NCBI GenBank assembly: GCA_037893245.1
Contig: JBAIAA010000872.1
Coordinates: 186,001-250,000 of the forward strand
Source of the DNA: Crossaster papposus
Lineage: Eukaryota; Echinodermata; Asteroidea; Velatida; Solasteridae
Reading direction: 5' to 3'
DNA length: 64,000 nt
Notes under the pieces: generated by a model
Told to the model about the DNA's origin: nothing
Seen by the model: the letters and a program-made list of their open reading frames with translations, nothing else
Database searches by the model: none
Translations under genes and position numbers: made by a program
Part shown: in pieces, positions 21,396 through 32,249 of the stretch
Layout of the letters: each line of letters starts with the position of its first letter
Numbering within the stretch: position 1 is the stretch's first letter

Positions 21396-21908
21396 TTTAA
21401 TTTGTTATTACTTTTTTATTACTTTTTTCATAGGTTTGTTTGTAATTTTCAACATTTTCCTTTTTCGATTTTTTTCCAAGGTAAATAAAGTCCTTGGACC
21501 TGACTTGCAACTCGCATTATGCTTTAGTATACGACAATAGCTCGTTAGTGGTACGGAAAAAATGTCGCGTCCGGGTAGCTTCGCGCGCCTTGATTTAAGG
21601 CTACCTATACAGCTGCCAATCATAATACCCAGCACAATATGAGTGCAACGGACCCCTCCTCCTTTAGTTCCCCGTACATATACTTTCTAGACTATTGTTA
21701 CCGAAAGCACCTGCTGTAATTATGACTAAAGGTACACTCAAAATTATATCAGACCACAATCCTCGCAAGTACTTGCACAACTTCAACACCTTTTATTCCT
21801 ACACATCCACATATATACTCTATGTACACATGTGTTTACTGAACTGTAAAAGAAACAACCAATCACAATACTAGAAACTAACTGTGGCCATAATAATATA
21901 ATCCAGTG

Positions 21909-22060
21909 CAGGGGGGGGCGGAGGGGGGGCCCAAGAAAGTGCGCCACCAACGTTGAAATGTATCTCATTCGTTCTTCCACGCTCATGAGCCACACATCTC
22001 ACACAGTAAATACGTATAGATCGCTACCGCGAAGCGCACCGTTGAAACACGTACAAATTT
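21909..22060 (+). repeat. Repeat with an inverted copy at 37180-37320
   Basis: gttgaaatgtatctcattcg through acacgtacaaatttg reappears in reverse complement at about 37180-37320. In addition, the G-rich run at about 21908-21932 is mirrored by the C-rich run at 22613-22637 (gggggcggagggggg and its complement), so 21.9-22.65 kb is bounded by short inverted repeats. Confidence 0.7.
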
Positions 22061-23240
22061 GCTCCGTGTATCGCTCTCCACATTTAGTGATTCATGCAAC
22101 GTCCGCAAAGCCAGGTACGCAGGCACGATCTACACGGATTTTGTTTGGGGCGATGTCATTTTCTGCCATTTTCGTTCGAAAACAACACGATAAAACGCAA
22201 GGGGGTCACAGGCAGATTTTTTTAAAAATTCAGTATATCACTGCTACATCCTTTTTTAACGTATCCATGGAAAAAAATGAGTGGGGTCAAAGCACGATTT
22301 TTCACAATTTATCGATTATTATTGCCCTTTTTAGGGGAGGTATTTGTTAACGTCGTTTGAGTATTTGTGCACAATCTCCACGCGCATCAACGGTACGTCA
22401 ACGCTTTATTTGTTCGACTGCTTTTTTCATTTTCAATACAATTTTTGTCATTGGATGATAAACATTAAGGTAAATAACAACCTTGTACAACTACAAAAGA
22501 CAAGATGTTAAGATTGGATGCCAAAAACTCTTTATTTTTCGAGTGAGAAAATTGTTCCCCCCTATTTTGAGAATGGACGGTTCCACAGCGTTTCGCAATC
22601 GCAGCCTCGAAGGGCCCCCCCCTCCGCCCCCCCCTGATCCAGTGTTTCTCATCAGGATACAACATCTTCCCTTTTCTCAGAAAAAATAAAAGAAGTATAC
22701 ATAGATGAAAGGAATATAATTACTTTTATACAATCAAAATGTAGCGATACAACTTCTTATTTACTTAATACAGGACATAATCTTTAGCCCAAACTGGCGG
22801 ACGTTTTTTTCTAGTACTTTTTCTCGGTCCAGTGTATTTGTTTCTCTTCCTGAGAGTGTTGACTGGCACCATTTTCTTAAGTTTCTATAATTTGATCATC
22901 ATTAAAATCACGTATTACTGTGTCATTTGGATCCTCCATTGGTGGATATACCGGGATTAATTTATTATTATTCCACCGTCTACTATCCTGTGTCTCATAT
23001 GTACGAGGGCTGATTTTCTTTCAGATTTTGACCGATTTAGAGTATTTCATGTCACCTTTAGTTACAATGCCTGGTTTCTTTACTCGTACACTTTCACCCA
23101 CTTTATACTCGTGTTCTTCTGCATTTCTCTGTTTGTCTGTGTACACCTTGTACTTAGTTTGTTTAGAATGCACCTTTTCTGTGGGGTCGATTCTGACTGA
23201 CTTTTCAGTCCTTTTCCAACCAACAATATTTAGGCTTGTT

Positions 23241-23900
23241 TTAACCTGTCTCCCATGTAAAAGAACAGACGGGCTGATACCGGTTGTAGCGTGAGGTGTG
23301 CCTCTGTATACCGTACGAAAATCTTTCCCTGGATTTTGTCCACGACTTGTTTAAGTTGATTGCATTTTGCACCGTGTTCTTTACAACAGAATTAAATCTT
23401 TCTATTGCACCATTACTTTGGGGGTAATACAGTGAGGAAAATCCATGTTTAATACCCTTGGACTTTACAAACTCGTCAAATTCTTTTGAGGTGAATTGCA
23501 CCCCGTTATCTGAGATTATCTCATCTGGGTACCATTCTCTGCTAAACACAGTTTCTGGGAAGGTTATTACTTTTCCAGTGGTTACTGATGATGTAAATCC
23601 AATCTCAGGCCATTTACTGTAATAATCTATTAGTGTAATAGCGTATCTACATTCAATTGGAGCTCGTTCAAACGGTCCCACGATGTCAATGGCAATTTTA
23701 CTCCAAGGTTGTTCAGGATATTTCACTGGCATTAAAGGAGCAACCCTTTGTTTAACACTCTTGTCATTATATTGACATATTACACACGCTTTTATTACTG
23801 CTTCAGTTTGTTTGTCCATTTGAGGCCACCAGTAGAGATCCCTTATTCTTTGTTTTGTTCGAGTCATTCCCTGATGCGATTCATGAGCCAAATGTACCAC
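23241..23900 (-). pseudogene. gypsy integrase fragment
   Basis: The integrase of the element above, which would join cDNA to host DNA. The N-terminal zinc-binding region has the His cluster (residues 3-9) and CVIC (39-42). The catalytic core has D72 (AIDIVGPF), D131 (ISDNGVQF) and E167 (NGAIERFN), which gives the canonical D-x58-D-x35-E spacing. The frame is lost near 23241 while homology continues to the left in another frame. It opens right after a stop that separates it from the RNase H part. Confidence 0.9.
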
Positions 23901-23903
23901 AAT

Positions 23904-24584
23904 TTATGTTAGTTCCCTTGGAACAACAATTCTACCACTTCTCATCACGATGTTATTACAAACTGCCAGCTCATCTTTAACACAATGAAATGGTTTTAGG
24001 ATTTCTGCTTCCGTTTCATTTACACTACTTAATTTTCTAGGCCACCCTCTCTCAATGTGTCGTTTTACAGTAGATAACACTTCATCATTCTCTACTGCTA
24101 GTTTCAACTGATCAACCGTTACACATTTACACATTTTATCCAGAACTACTTGGCAAATTACTTCGTCTTCTGTATCATATTCCTTCTCATTTGCTTTCAG
24201 TGGCAATCTAGATAAGCAATCAGCTATTATATTTTGGTCACCGCGTTTGTACTCGACATCAAAATTATACTTCATTAATCTGCATGACCAGCGAGGTATT
24301 CGCATACCTTGTCGATCAGACCCTTTGCTTAGTAATGTTACCAGAGCTTGATGGTCGGTTCTTAGGGTGAATTTCCTACCCACTTATATGTTCCACTTTT
24401 CGCAACCCCATACCCCTGCCAGCGCATCTTTTTCACTCACCGAGTACTTTTTCTCGGCACTTGAAAGTGTTCTACTGGCACACTCAAATGTAACCTCATT
24501 ACCATTCTTAATCTGCGTTAGCACAGCCCCTAACCCATAATGACGATGCGTCAGTTGTGATAATTGTGTCAAGAATAGGGTCAT
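23904..24584 (-). pseudogene. gypsy RNase H fragment
   Basis: Two abutting open pieces (24384-24584 and 23904-24383) are separated by an in-frame stop. Landmarks are EKKYSVSEKDALAGVWGCEK and RTDHQALVTLL, then YKRGDQNIIADCLSRLP. These are typical of the RNase H domain that removes the RNA strand during reverse transcription. The first catalytic Asp region (TTDAS) lies in the preceding reverse transcriptase frame. Confidence 0.85.
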
Positions 24585-25329
24585 ACATAGCCACTAAGCA
24601 AGGGCTTTCGCCTATCAATTCGCGAACTTTGTCAAAACTTGTCTGTACCGCTGCGTCCCATTCAAATTTATTAGCCTCCCTTCTGATTAGACACCTTAAT
24701 GGTTCTACAATGCTAGCGAAATTGGGAATGTATTTAGCAAAGTACCCAGCTAACCCAACAAATGATTTCAGCGATTTCTTGTCATTTGGGATCGGTGCAT
24801 TTACTAGCGCATGAAATTTGTAATTGGGTTGGATGCCATTTACGGATATTGTGTGCCCAAGGAATTGCAAGCTTGATTTTGAGAACTGGCATTCTTGTGG
24901 GTTTAGTTTTATCCCATACTTGTGTAGTCTGGCACAGACATTCCTTACATTCTTATCGTGTTCGGTTTGGGTTTTACCGTAGATTATGACATTGTCCAAA
25001 TAGTACTGGACACCTTCTAAGCCACTTAACACAATGCTCATCATCTTCTGAAATGCAGACGGAGCAGAGCATAAGCCAAAACACATTCGTTTGAATCTGA
25101 ATAATCCCTCATGGGTGATAAATGCGGTAAGGTGACCGGATTCCTCATGCAATGCTAACTGATGGTATGCGGATGTTAAATCCAAACGAGAAAATACAGA
25201 TGCATTGCGTAATTCACTGAGAATCTCGTTAATTTTTGGCAGTGGATATTTGTCAGGTATTATTGCTTTGTTTACGCACCTTAGATCGACACAAATTATT
25301 ACATCACCCGATTTTTCCCATGCTACCAC
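24508..25329 (-). pseudogene. gypsy reverse transcriptase fragment with YLDN active site
   Basis: The reverse transcriptase palm and fingers are clear: IICVDLRCVNKAI, FSRLDLTSAYHQ (46-57), FGLCSAPSAFQKMM, LGHTISVNGI. The active-site box reads YLDN (residues 110-113) instead of YLDD. That is a GAT-to-AAT-type change that removes the second catalytic aspartate. The N-terminal part lies in another frame (25323-25700), so there is also a frameshift near 25325. Together with the truncation this makes the element inactive. Confidence 0.9.
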
Positions 25330-25700
25330 AATCGGTGTAACCCAATCTGAAGCGTCTCTATTATTTCAATTACGCCTTGTTTCTCGAGTTCAATTAATTT
25401 AGCGGACACTTTTTGTCTGGCCTCAAGTGGAAGTCTACGCAGTTTTTGACTCACTGGGTTAATTTGTGTGTTAACCTGTACCTCGTGCACAAAACCTTTC
25501 ACAGAGGGCAACTGCTCGGATGTAGTGAACAAGTCTCCAAAATCATTGAACATTTGATCTTTGATATCATTTTGACCAACCTCGTTACATGCCAATGTAC
25601 TCCCTTCACTATTGATATGAAGTGCTTTCATTAAATCCCTACCCATGATATCCGTACCTTGTTCTACTACAAATACACAACACACAGTGGAGTACTCTAA
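25323..25700 (-). pseudogene. gypsy protease tail and linker to RT
   Basis: The frame contains VEQGTDIMGRDLM, the C-terminal end of an aspartic protease, then a linker leading to PVSQKLRRLPLEARQKV. This is the conserved lead-in to gypsy reverse transcriptase (KLRRLP...). The first residues of the open frame (upstream of about 25690) look unrelated, which marks the 5' break of the element. Confidence 0.8.
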
Positions 25701-25715
25701 TACTGTACAGTACAT

Positions 25716-26711
25716 TCAAAACAACCGTTCACCTTAATGGTGTGCTTAGTAAATGATACAACAGCACCCCCCCCCCCCCTTAAAAACATAAACAGAATTC
25801 CCGAGAAACCGCATCATTCCGCAAGCAGTTCCCTCCGTCTCATACGTAATGAAGCCCGACTGTGGCAGAGAAACACCCCCCCCCCTTATTTTGTGTTGAC
25901 ATTGTGTTCCCGGAATATCGGGAATTCTTTTTAGGTTTCAATGAGGGTGTGTGTGTTATGTTACAATAGTGTGGAGTGTGTATAGGGTAGAGGGTTAAAA
26001 GGAGAGGGGGTTGCTCCTCTGCCACATTTCGTGCTGGGTATAGTCCCATTAGATTTATTTTATACTGCCTTTTAGTTTTAAAATTCAAGATGTTTCGAAA
26101 TCTGTTTACGCTGTTTTATAATAATGTGCCAACATAAACCAACGACGATGGCATGCCACACGAGATGGCATTATTTACCCGCCTCTTTACGCGGACAATA
26201 GGCCTATAGAGAGCTGATTTCGTTCGCCAAATAACAATGTTGTCAGTGGATCGTAAACTATATATGAACAATGGGTCCTTATTAAACTTACGCGCTTGAC
26301 GGAGAAAGCAATATCTGCGCTGCGCAGCCTTTAAATTGAAAAATGAACTTGAACAACCGTGCGTGCATGGTTTCCCTAGTAACGCTTACAGGCATTATCA
26401 GTACTTGAACAAAAAGCAACCATGTTTGTGTTAAAACCATTGCATCAGTTATTTTAGACATAAATTAAGCCTCGTAGAAATTGCAGTCCTTAAAGTCAGT
26501 TTAGGGCAAATGAAAATGCAGTGTGATGCTAATTGACATGTCTGTCGTCACTTTCTCTAGAGAATGAGTCATTGTCCCAAACTATTGTTTTTAATGTTCT
26601 TTTTTCTCTCCCTTTTCTTCTTATTGTGGATATGGTCTGTTGAAACAAGCAGTAGCATTTCCGTTAGGGAAATTCGCTTTGTTATTGGGGGGGGGGGGGG
26701 GGGGTGCTCCC
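25716..26711. other. Non-coding, simple repeats
   Basis: Poly-C runs at about 25767 and 25876 are each next to short phrases that are partly inverted copies of each other (acagaattcccgag and cgggaattct). A G run of about 18 lies at 26686. No gene is seen. Confidence 0.5.
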
Positions 26712-27724
26712 TAATATGAGCGGGTCATAAAGCAAGTCTGAAACTAAGCAAATAAATCGTGAAAACAGAAAATAACAGCAATAATATTAGCTTCTTCTTC
26801 TTTCTTTCTTTTTAGGGGGGGGGGGGGGGGGGGGGTGCTCCTGAATATGAGCAGGTCATAAGGCAATATCTTTAAACTTAAATTTACTTTACCCACGTTG
26901 TTCTATAGTCTACACTTGAAATATGTTTAATTTCCATGAAAGGTTAGCTATAAAGCAAAAAGCGAATACAAAACCAAAATGTCTTACAAAGCTAAATCGA
27001 AGTGACTCTAACTAAAAGTTGACCGTAAAGGCATTATTAATTCTTTAGAAATGACACGAATTCACAATGATTCCCTTTGCATGTTTTTTCATGCTAAGTT
27101 ATCTAAACAGCGCAAGATATAAACAGTTGCAAGATATTTTGTCTGTATCGTCTGATTAATTCAGTTACTAACATCCTAAATAAACGTTTAAAATAGTAAA
27201 TGTTTATTTCGAAATGATTACATGTTAATTTAATGTAAACCATACGATTCTAATATACAGCCAATATTTACAAGTATAATGCTGTTTTTGCTTTACAATA
27301 GAGCAATATTTAACGTTAAACCAGAGCCAATTACTCGACTCGAGTCCGATTTTTTTAACAGTCACTGCAGCAGGAAAATGACTCGATTCATCACCAGAAG
27401 ACTCAACTTGACTTGAGCAAAAGCTAATAACACTCGAGCCTCAAAAATAAAATCCAAACGTTGCAGAAAATATATTGGCAATGATTTACACGGTGCAAAA
27501 TGTATTTTTGCGTCACTTCGCAAATACAGTACGGTAAACATGCAGCCAATATCGTGTTCACACATACACCGTGTCATGGACTCCCACCTTGTGGTTCTGT
27601 TGCACACAAAGTACTAACTCGAAACTGGACTTACAACACGTTTTTCCAATTCGAGGTTTCATTATTGCTTTCGTGTGATTGCTCTAAAAATACCAATAAA
27701 TGACATTGTTCTTTTTGTTATATT

Positions 27725-27975
27725 ATTGACTCAATTCGACTCGACTATACACTGTCACATGACTCGACTTGACTTTGAGTATACATGTGACACAACTCGA
27801 CTCGACTATACACTGTGACACGACTCGACTCGACACTGTGGCACCGCACGACACGACTCGACTCGACTAAACACTGACACGTCTCAACTATATGCACTGA
27901 CACGACTCAACTCGATTTTTTAACCGAATGACTCGACTCGACTCGCCTCGAGTCACTTTTTGTTTAAATGACTCG
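27725..27975 (+). repeat. ACTCGACTCGAC minisatellite, copy 1
   Basis: Irregular 25-35-bp units built from actcgactcgacta, tacactgtg and gcacgacacg. The paralogous array at 56965-57405 uses the same vocabulary but has more units, so the array length changed after the duplication. Confidence 0.9.
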
Positions 27976-28269
27976 ACTCGACATTGTAAGTAGTCTGACT
28001 AATAGCAGCCAATCACTTCAAACCTCATGCTGCAGTGTCTGTTCCAAGCAGTGGAGTAAATGCGCAGAATTCTGGTGCGCAAGGCAGATGGAAATCGAGT
28101 GGTTACCATGGTGTTTCTGTCCTTGTTACCAGGGAACTGTAAACAAAAGGAATACAGGAATGGTGTGTATGTTGAAAAAGGTATACATTTAGATATGTAT
28201 TAGTTAGTATACGTAGTGGCGTATAATAGTTACCATAAATCTGCTGCCATTTTCCAGTTTTAAACCTAC

Positions 28270-28475
28270 ATGTATTGGTGTGCAGTCTGCATTAGTCACG
28301 TGATGCCAGGACTGACTGTCATCACTGTACGCGGCCACTTGGTACTCCTTCACAAATTGGTTGTCATCTCCGCGCCCCTGGGTGATCAAACCAGTGATGG
28401 TGACTGCACCAAGGAAGTCAACCTGTATCCATGGACTGATATCAGTGATTCCACCACACCATGCTGCAGCGTACC
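28270..28475 (-). CDS. F5/8 type C (discoidin) domain exon, central part, gene copy 1
   Basis: The exon lies between a ttaacag acceptor and a gtaggt donor; 206 bp, entering in phase 1. It encodes the core of an F5/8C domain: GYAAAWCGG, then SPWIQVDFLGAVTITGLITQG, then EYQVAAYSDDSQSWHHV. Such domains are beta-sandwich modules of secreted or membrane proteins that bind lipids, glycans or other proteins. The frame joins exactly to the exon at 30991-31122 (G|GG). The remaining third of the domain (usually containing F.GN.D and the final Cys) was not found to the left, so the downstream exon is missing or lies outside what I could recognise. There are no stops, so it could be functional. Confidence 0.85.
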
Positions 28476-29724
28476 CTGTTAAACATGAACAACTTTGCTT
28501 AATGTTTACGCTTAAAGTTGAGGTTTTTTCTCTCAATTGTTGAATTGTTTGTTAATATATGTTCTAAATTGTTTGCCATTGAAGCAATTATTTCTACATA
28601 AAAAATATACATGTAATTCGTTTATTCAAAGCACATATTGGGTTTTGTAAAAGTTATCAATTCGTAGATTTAAAGGTAGGATACACCATTGGTAATTAAT
28701 TGAATTTTCAAGAATGGGTAGATTTTTGGGGTTGTGGTTTCTATTAAATATCGTTTAACTGACATGTCCAAAGTTTTACAACCATGAATGCCAACAAAAA
28801 AGCAAGGAAAACAGCGTTTGTTTTCAATTTCAATTTTTTGAACAAACTATTACAGGATATATCTAGCGCCAACATTTTGCTGGATGCCTCGAATCATTAT
28901 TTACTTTAAAATAAAATAAGACATTTCTTAATAATTCGGTAGTAAAATGTTTCAATATCTGCAAATGGCGTATCCTACATTTAAGTTAATTTGTCAACAT
29001 TTATCGAACGTTATTATATTAGTACTAACGATTCTTCTCTTTAATCCTTTCAGCGTTAACAAAAGCATTTACATTCGGTTTGCATGTTTAAACATTGTTT
29101 GAACTTAGTTAGCAATGTTGGCCAATAACAGTTTGAAGTGAATAACGTTAAAACAGCGTTAGAGGGATATACCCAGCACAATATAAGATCAAGGGACTCC
29201 CCCTTAGTCCCCCCCCCCCCCTTATACCCATACACTCTCTAAACTATTGTTACCTACTCCCCCCATAAAAAATAAAAAATAAATAAATCAATAAATCAAT
29301 TACAAATTTAAAATTAAAAAATAAAAAATAAAAAATAAATAAATATATAAATAAAGTATAATAAATAAAGTATCGCCGTTGGAGGCTCAAAGAAGGTAGA
29401 ATGATTGCCCAAGCCTAAGGAGATTCAGACATTCCCGTGGACGCCATGCCATGGTCGCCGTAAATTTCTGAACATGTTGACAACAGTCGCACAAAGGTCG
29501 CCGAGGATTTGGTTGCTCTAAGGTGGCTCAAGGGAGGCAGAAGGGAGGTTCAAGCATTGCCGTAATTGTAGAGCGGACGCACAGTGGTCGCACATTGGTC
29601 GCGCTAGTAGATCGCCATGAAAATGGCCTAAACTTGCATTTTTGGTGGTTCAAGGGAGGCACAAGTATCGTTGTAGCAGGATTTTCTGGGTTTAGGCGAC
29701 CATTGAGCGTCCTGGCCTATCATA

Positions 29725-30295
29725 GCTCGAAAAATGATCGGACGAACTTCGTTGCTTTCGCAAGACATGCGTGAGACATTCTCCAAACTGTCAGAATCTG
29801 TTTGGGGTTTCACGAAGATTTTGCGAACATCAGGCACGTCGTGAGTAGGTCGTGCGCATCTGACGAAGCTTTTTATACATTTTCGAGGGCAAATCACGAG
29901 CAAATCACGACCCGGAATGCTGAAAATGTTCGCAAGAAATTTTAAACTTTTTTAATATTCCCGCCCAACTGAAAACGACTTACGCGAACAATTGACGACC
30001 CTTCCGAACACCCGCGCATGTTTGGCGAACGTTTGGAACCTAAAATACAAATGTTGGACTTTTGTCGGCATTCGCATCCTTTGCGAATCGTTCGCATGCC
30101 CCGTGAAAATCCACCCTAAAGGGTTTTAGCGCCGTCAATTGTTCGCGAAAGTCATGTGCGCAAGAACTACTCACGACGTGCGTGATGTTTCGCAAAATCC
30201 TCGTGAAACCCCAAACAAATTCCGACAATTTAGAAAATGTCTCGCGCATGTCTCGCGAAAGCAGTGAAGTTCGTCCGATCATTTCTAGAGCTAAT
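29725..30295. mobile_element. GC-rich foldback element in an F5/8C intron
   Basis: Arms at about 29725-29862 and 30152-30295 are reverse complements over about 140 bp (atgatcggacgaacttc..., tttggggtttcacga...). The surrounding 29.4-30.8 kb is unusually CpG-rich and built from recurring words such as gtcgca, cgcgaa and cacgac. Two phrases ...gtgaaaa(t/c)ccaccctaa (near 30103 and 30711) look like internal or nested termini. It is absent from the paralogous intron in copy 2. Confidence 0.75.
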
Positions 30296-30990
30296 CACGA
30301 ACTGTTCGCTTACTTCTTGAGAACCGGTGACTTCGCCAAAGAAGCATCGGATCGCCGGTCGCAAGATAATCACGCGACATAATACGTACGAATGTCGCAT
30401 GAATGTCGCATAAATGTCGCACGACGTTCATTATTCGAGAAATATGCGGGAACAGTTCGCATGTGTCGCATGTGTCGCGAAATGTCCGCACGAATGTTGC
30501 CCGAGATTAGTGCAACATTCGTGTTGTTCGCATTTTAGTCGCTTGTTCTTCGTGTATGTGGACTGGCCATCGTTCGGCAACGCTACCCACACGACATTCG
30601 CACATACATGTCCGTAATTGTGAGAACTAAGCACAAACTGCATTGTCGCGACACATTCGGGGAAAAACTTCTCCGAATTTGCATCCGTCGCGAATTGTTA
30701 GCATGTCCGGTGAAAACCCACCCTAAGCGCGACGTATGAACTCACGGCCTAACTCACGGCCACGACGTAATAACACGCGACAACGACCTATTTATCTTTC
30801 GACCGCAAGTTATTACACGCCCTCTTGAGCTATTAAGTTGCGGCCGCGAGTAAGTATCGTTTTCTTGGATGCTATCTGAAACAATTCAGATCTTGCTAAG
30901 ACTTTGTTCGTGTTCTTCAATTTGAATATAATGTCTCTAGTTAGATGGTATTTTGTGAAGTTATTATTAAGATGAATACAAAAGAAATAC

Positions 30991-31122
30991 CTTGAATATT
31001 AAGTCTAGCCTTTGGCGGACCGCATACAGGAGCATTGTTTTGCCAATACGACGAAGCTGTGATGCTTTTATCGGGGATGCGACTATCTTCCATTCCGAGT
31101 GGTTTGGAGCACGAAGAGGTTC
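30991..31122 (-). CDS. F5/8 type C domain exon, N-terminal part, gene copy 1
   Basis: 132 bp between a strong acceptor (cccctgtttgcgccactgcag) and a CAAG/gtattt donor, phase 1 on both sides. It encodes the domain start: CSKPLGMEDSRIPDKSITASS, truncated here to its recognisable features: the opening Cys, PLGM, and ITASS, followed by PPKARLN. It splices in frame to 28270-28475 on its 3' side and to 31794-32003 on its 5' side. The 2.5-kb intron to the next exon contains the foldback described above. Overlapping plus-strand frames are shadows. Confidence 0.85.
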
Positions 31123-31695
31123 CTGCAGTGGCGCAAACAGGGGCAAAATGACTGTACTGCACATCAATTGTACAGAAATAGAATAATAATACTAAGATCG
31201 GTAGGGCGTACGCAAGCGCATTCCTGCCAAGAGGGTTATGTGCTGGAGGAAAGATACAAATGCGCCAAACGTGACGTGCGGTCGCAACGCAGTTTACGCA
31301 TCGTGATTGTGCATCATGACTACGATCCCAAGCCGATGGACCTTGTCAACCTATTTTCCGAGATTTCTCCAAAAGCCTAATTTTCGATAGGTTATTAGCT
31401 GTGAAATCTGGCAGGAATTGTTTGCGCAAAACTGTGGGGTCTGCCTGGGCTGGGCTTAAAGGGTGATTCGACGTTAGCTCGTCTGATCACGTTTTAACGG
31501 AAGTAGCGCACACCATCCCGGAGTAGTTGTTAGAATTGCCTTACCGGTTGGCCTATGAAAAGTTAGAAAAAGAGGAGATGTTGGATCTCATTTTACGCAA
31601 GCGGGCAGCTGGCGGAGGTCCCCCGTTGATTATTGTGTCAGTCTTCTCATCTTATATCATTATGTAGAGCATTTCCTTTTTTTAGAAATGCACCC

Positions 31696-31778
31696 GTTTG
31701 CCGGGGAGGGGAGGGGGAGGGGGCGGGGAGGGGGAGGGGAGGGGAGGGGGAGGGGGAGGGGGGGGGGGGGGGGGGGGA
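31696..31778 (+). repeat. Polypurine GGGGA/poly-G tract
   Basis: About 80 bp of ggggag-type repeats end in a long G run and lie within 20 bp of the exon donor at 31794 (on the other strand the tract is C-rich). It has strong potential for G-quadruplex or triplex structure and is likely length-variable. The paralogous block ends just before it. Confidence 0.95.
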
Positions 31779-31793
31779 GGTTAGTGTACTCAC

Positions 31794-32003
31794 CGGTGCA
31801 GTTTAGCCATTGACGTATCTCCTCAGAACAGCTGCTGATCAGAAAGGTGTCATAGTACGTCACCTCGTAGGGTCTGTACGGTACAAAGGTGCTGAAGCCA
31901 CCCATTCCGATCGCCGTGCACTCACACGGGTCCACGGCTTGAATCAGCCAGCGGTAGCGGCTCGTCTCTGGGTCGAGCTCCTGGTTCATGGTGCACGGCA
32001 TTG
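31794..32003 (-). CDS. Exon upstream of the F5/8C exons, unrecognised Cys-rich module
   Basis: It ends at a perfect donor (TGCACCG then gtgagt) in phase 1, which joins in frame to 31122. The 5' edge is most simply the pyrimidine-rich acceptor ccttccattcccaag at 32004, giving a symmetrical phase 1-1 exon of 210 bp. The encoded segment includes YRWLIQAVDPCECTAIGMGG and a final RQWLNCTG. It has several Cys and aromatic residues, as in an extracellular module, but I cannot name the domain. It has no counterpart in copy 2, where similarity stops just before it. Confidence 0.6.
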
Positions 32004-32099
32004 CTTGGGAATGGAAGGACGGACACATACAAATACTTGTTTTTCATGCAGTCTGTATATAAATTCAGGTCCAAAAAGAACAATTTTTGTCAATAATTC

Positions 32100-32240
32100 A
32101 TTTCGTAATAATTCATGCATTAGAAAGTTTAATTGGGCCTATCCTATTTTAAACCCCTGGTTAAAAGGAAATCAACCTAATGTCTTAATTGTTTACCTCA
32201 AACTAGACAGAGTACGCATATTTTGTTCGTGTCGTTTTCA
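32100..32240 (+). repeat. Dispersed repeat R5, copy b
   Basis: Matches 12900-13040 (aaaggaaatcaac.taatgtctta, gtttacctca.act.ga). Together with R4, R2 and R1 it belongs to the repeat cluster that lies between tandem units. Confidence 0.8.
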
Positions 32241-32249
32241 TTTAATGTG

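Larger units (their letters stand above)
22780..25700 (-). mobile_element. Truncated Ty3/gypsy-type retrotransposon pol, degenerate
   Basis: Pol order on minus is reverse transcriptase, RNase H, integrase, then a diverged post-integrase tail (frames around 22780-23240). Gag and nearly all of protease are missing. Homology begins near 25690 with the protease tail (IMGRDLM), and no LTRs are visible on either side. Several frame changes and stops break it. It sits between the MULE-like and F5/8C blocks of unit 1 and has no equivalent in unit 2, so it arrived after the duplication or was lost from unit 2. Confidence 0.9.
26712..31693 (+). repeat. Segmental duplication block S2, copy 1 (F5/8C gene)
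   Basis: Colinear with 56007-61819. It runs from taatatgagc...gggtcataaagcaagtct to cctttttttagaaatgcacc. The block contains a TCGACTCGAC-rich minisatellite, two F5/8C exons on minus, and the sequence around acgtgacgtgcg...ccaagccgatggaccttgtc. A GC-rich foldback (about 29.4-30.8 kb) is present only in this copy. Confidence 0.9.

Noticed and set aside
22920..23294. 124-codon plus frame
   Set aside because: Antisense to the post-integrase part of gypsy element 1.
27968..28192. Coding exon following the minisatellite (74-codon plus frame, similar at 57397-57633)
   Set aside because: It is conserved only as part of the S2 duplication, contains minisatellite sequence at its start, and has no splice or domain support.
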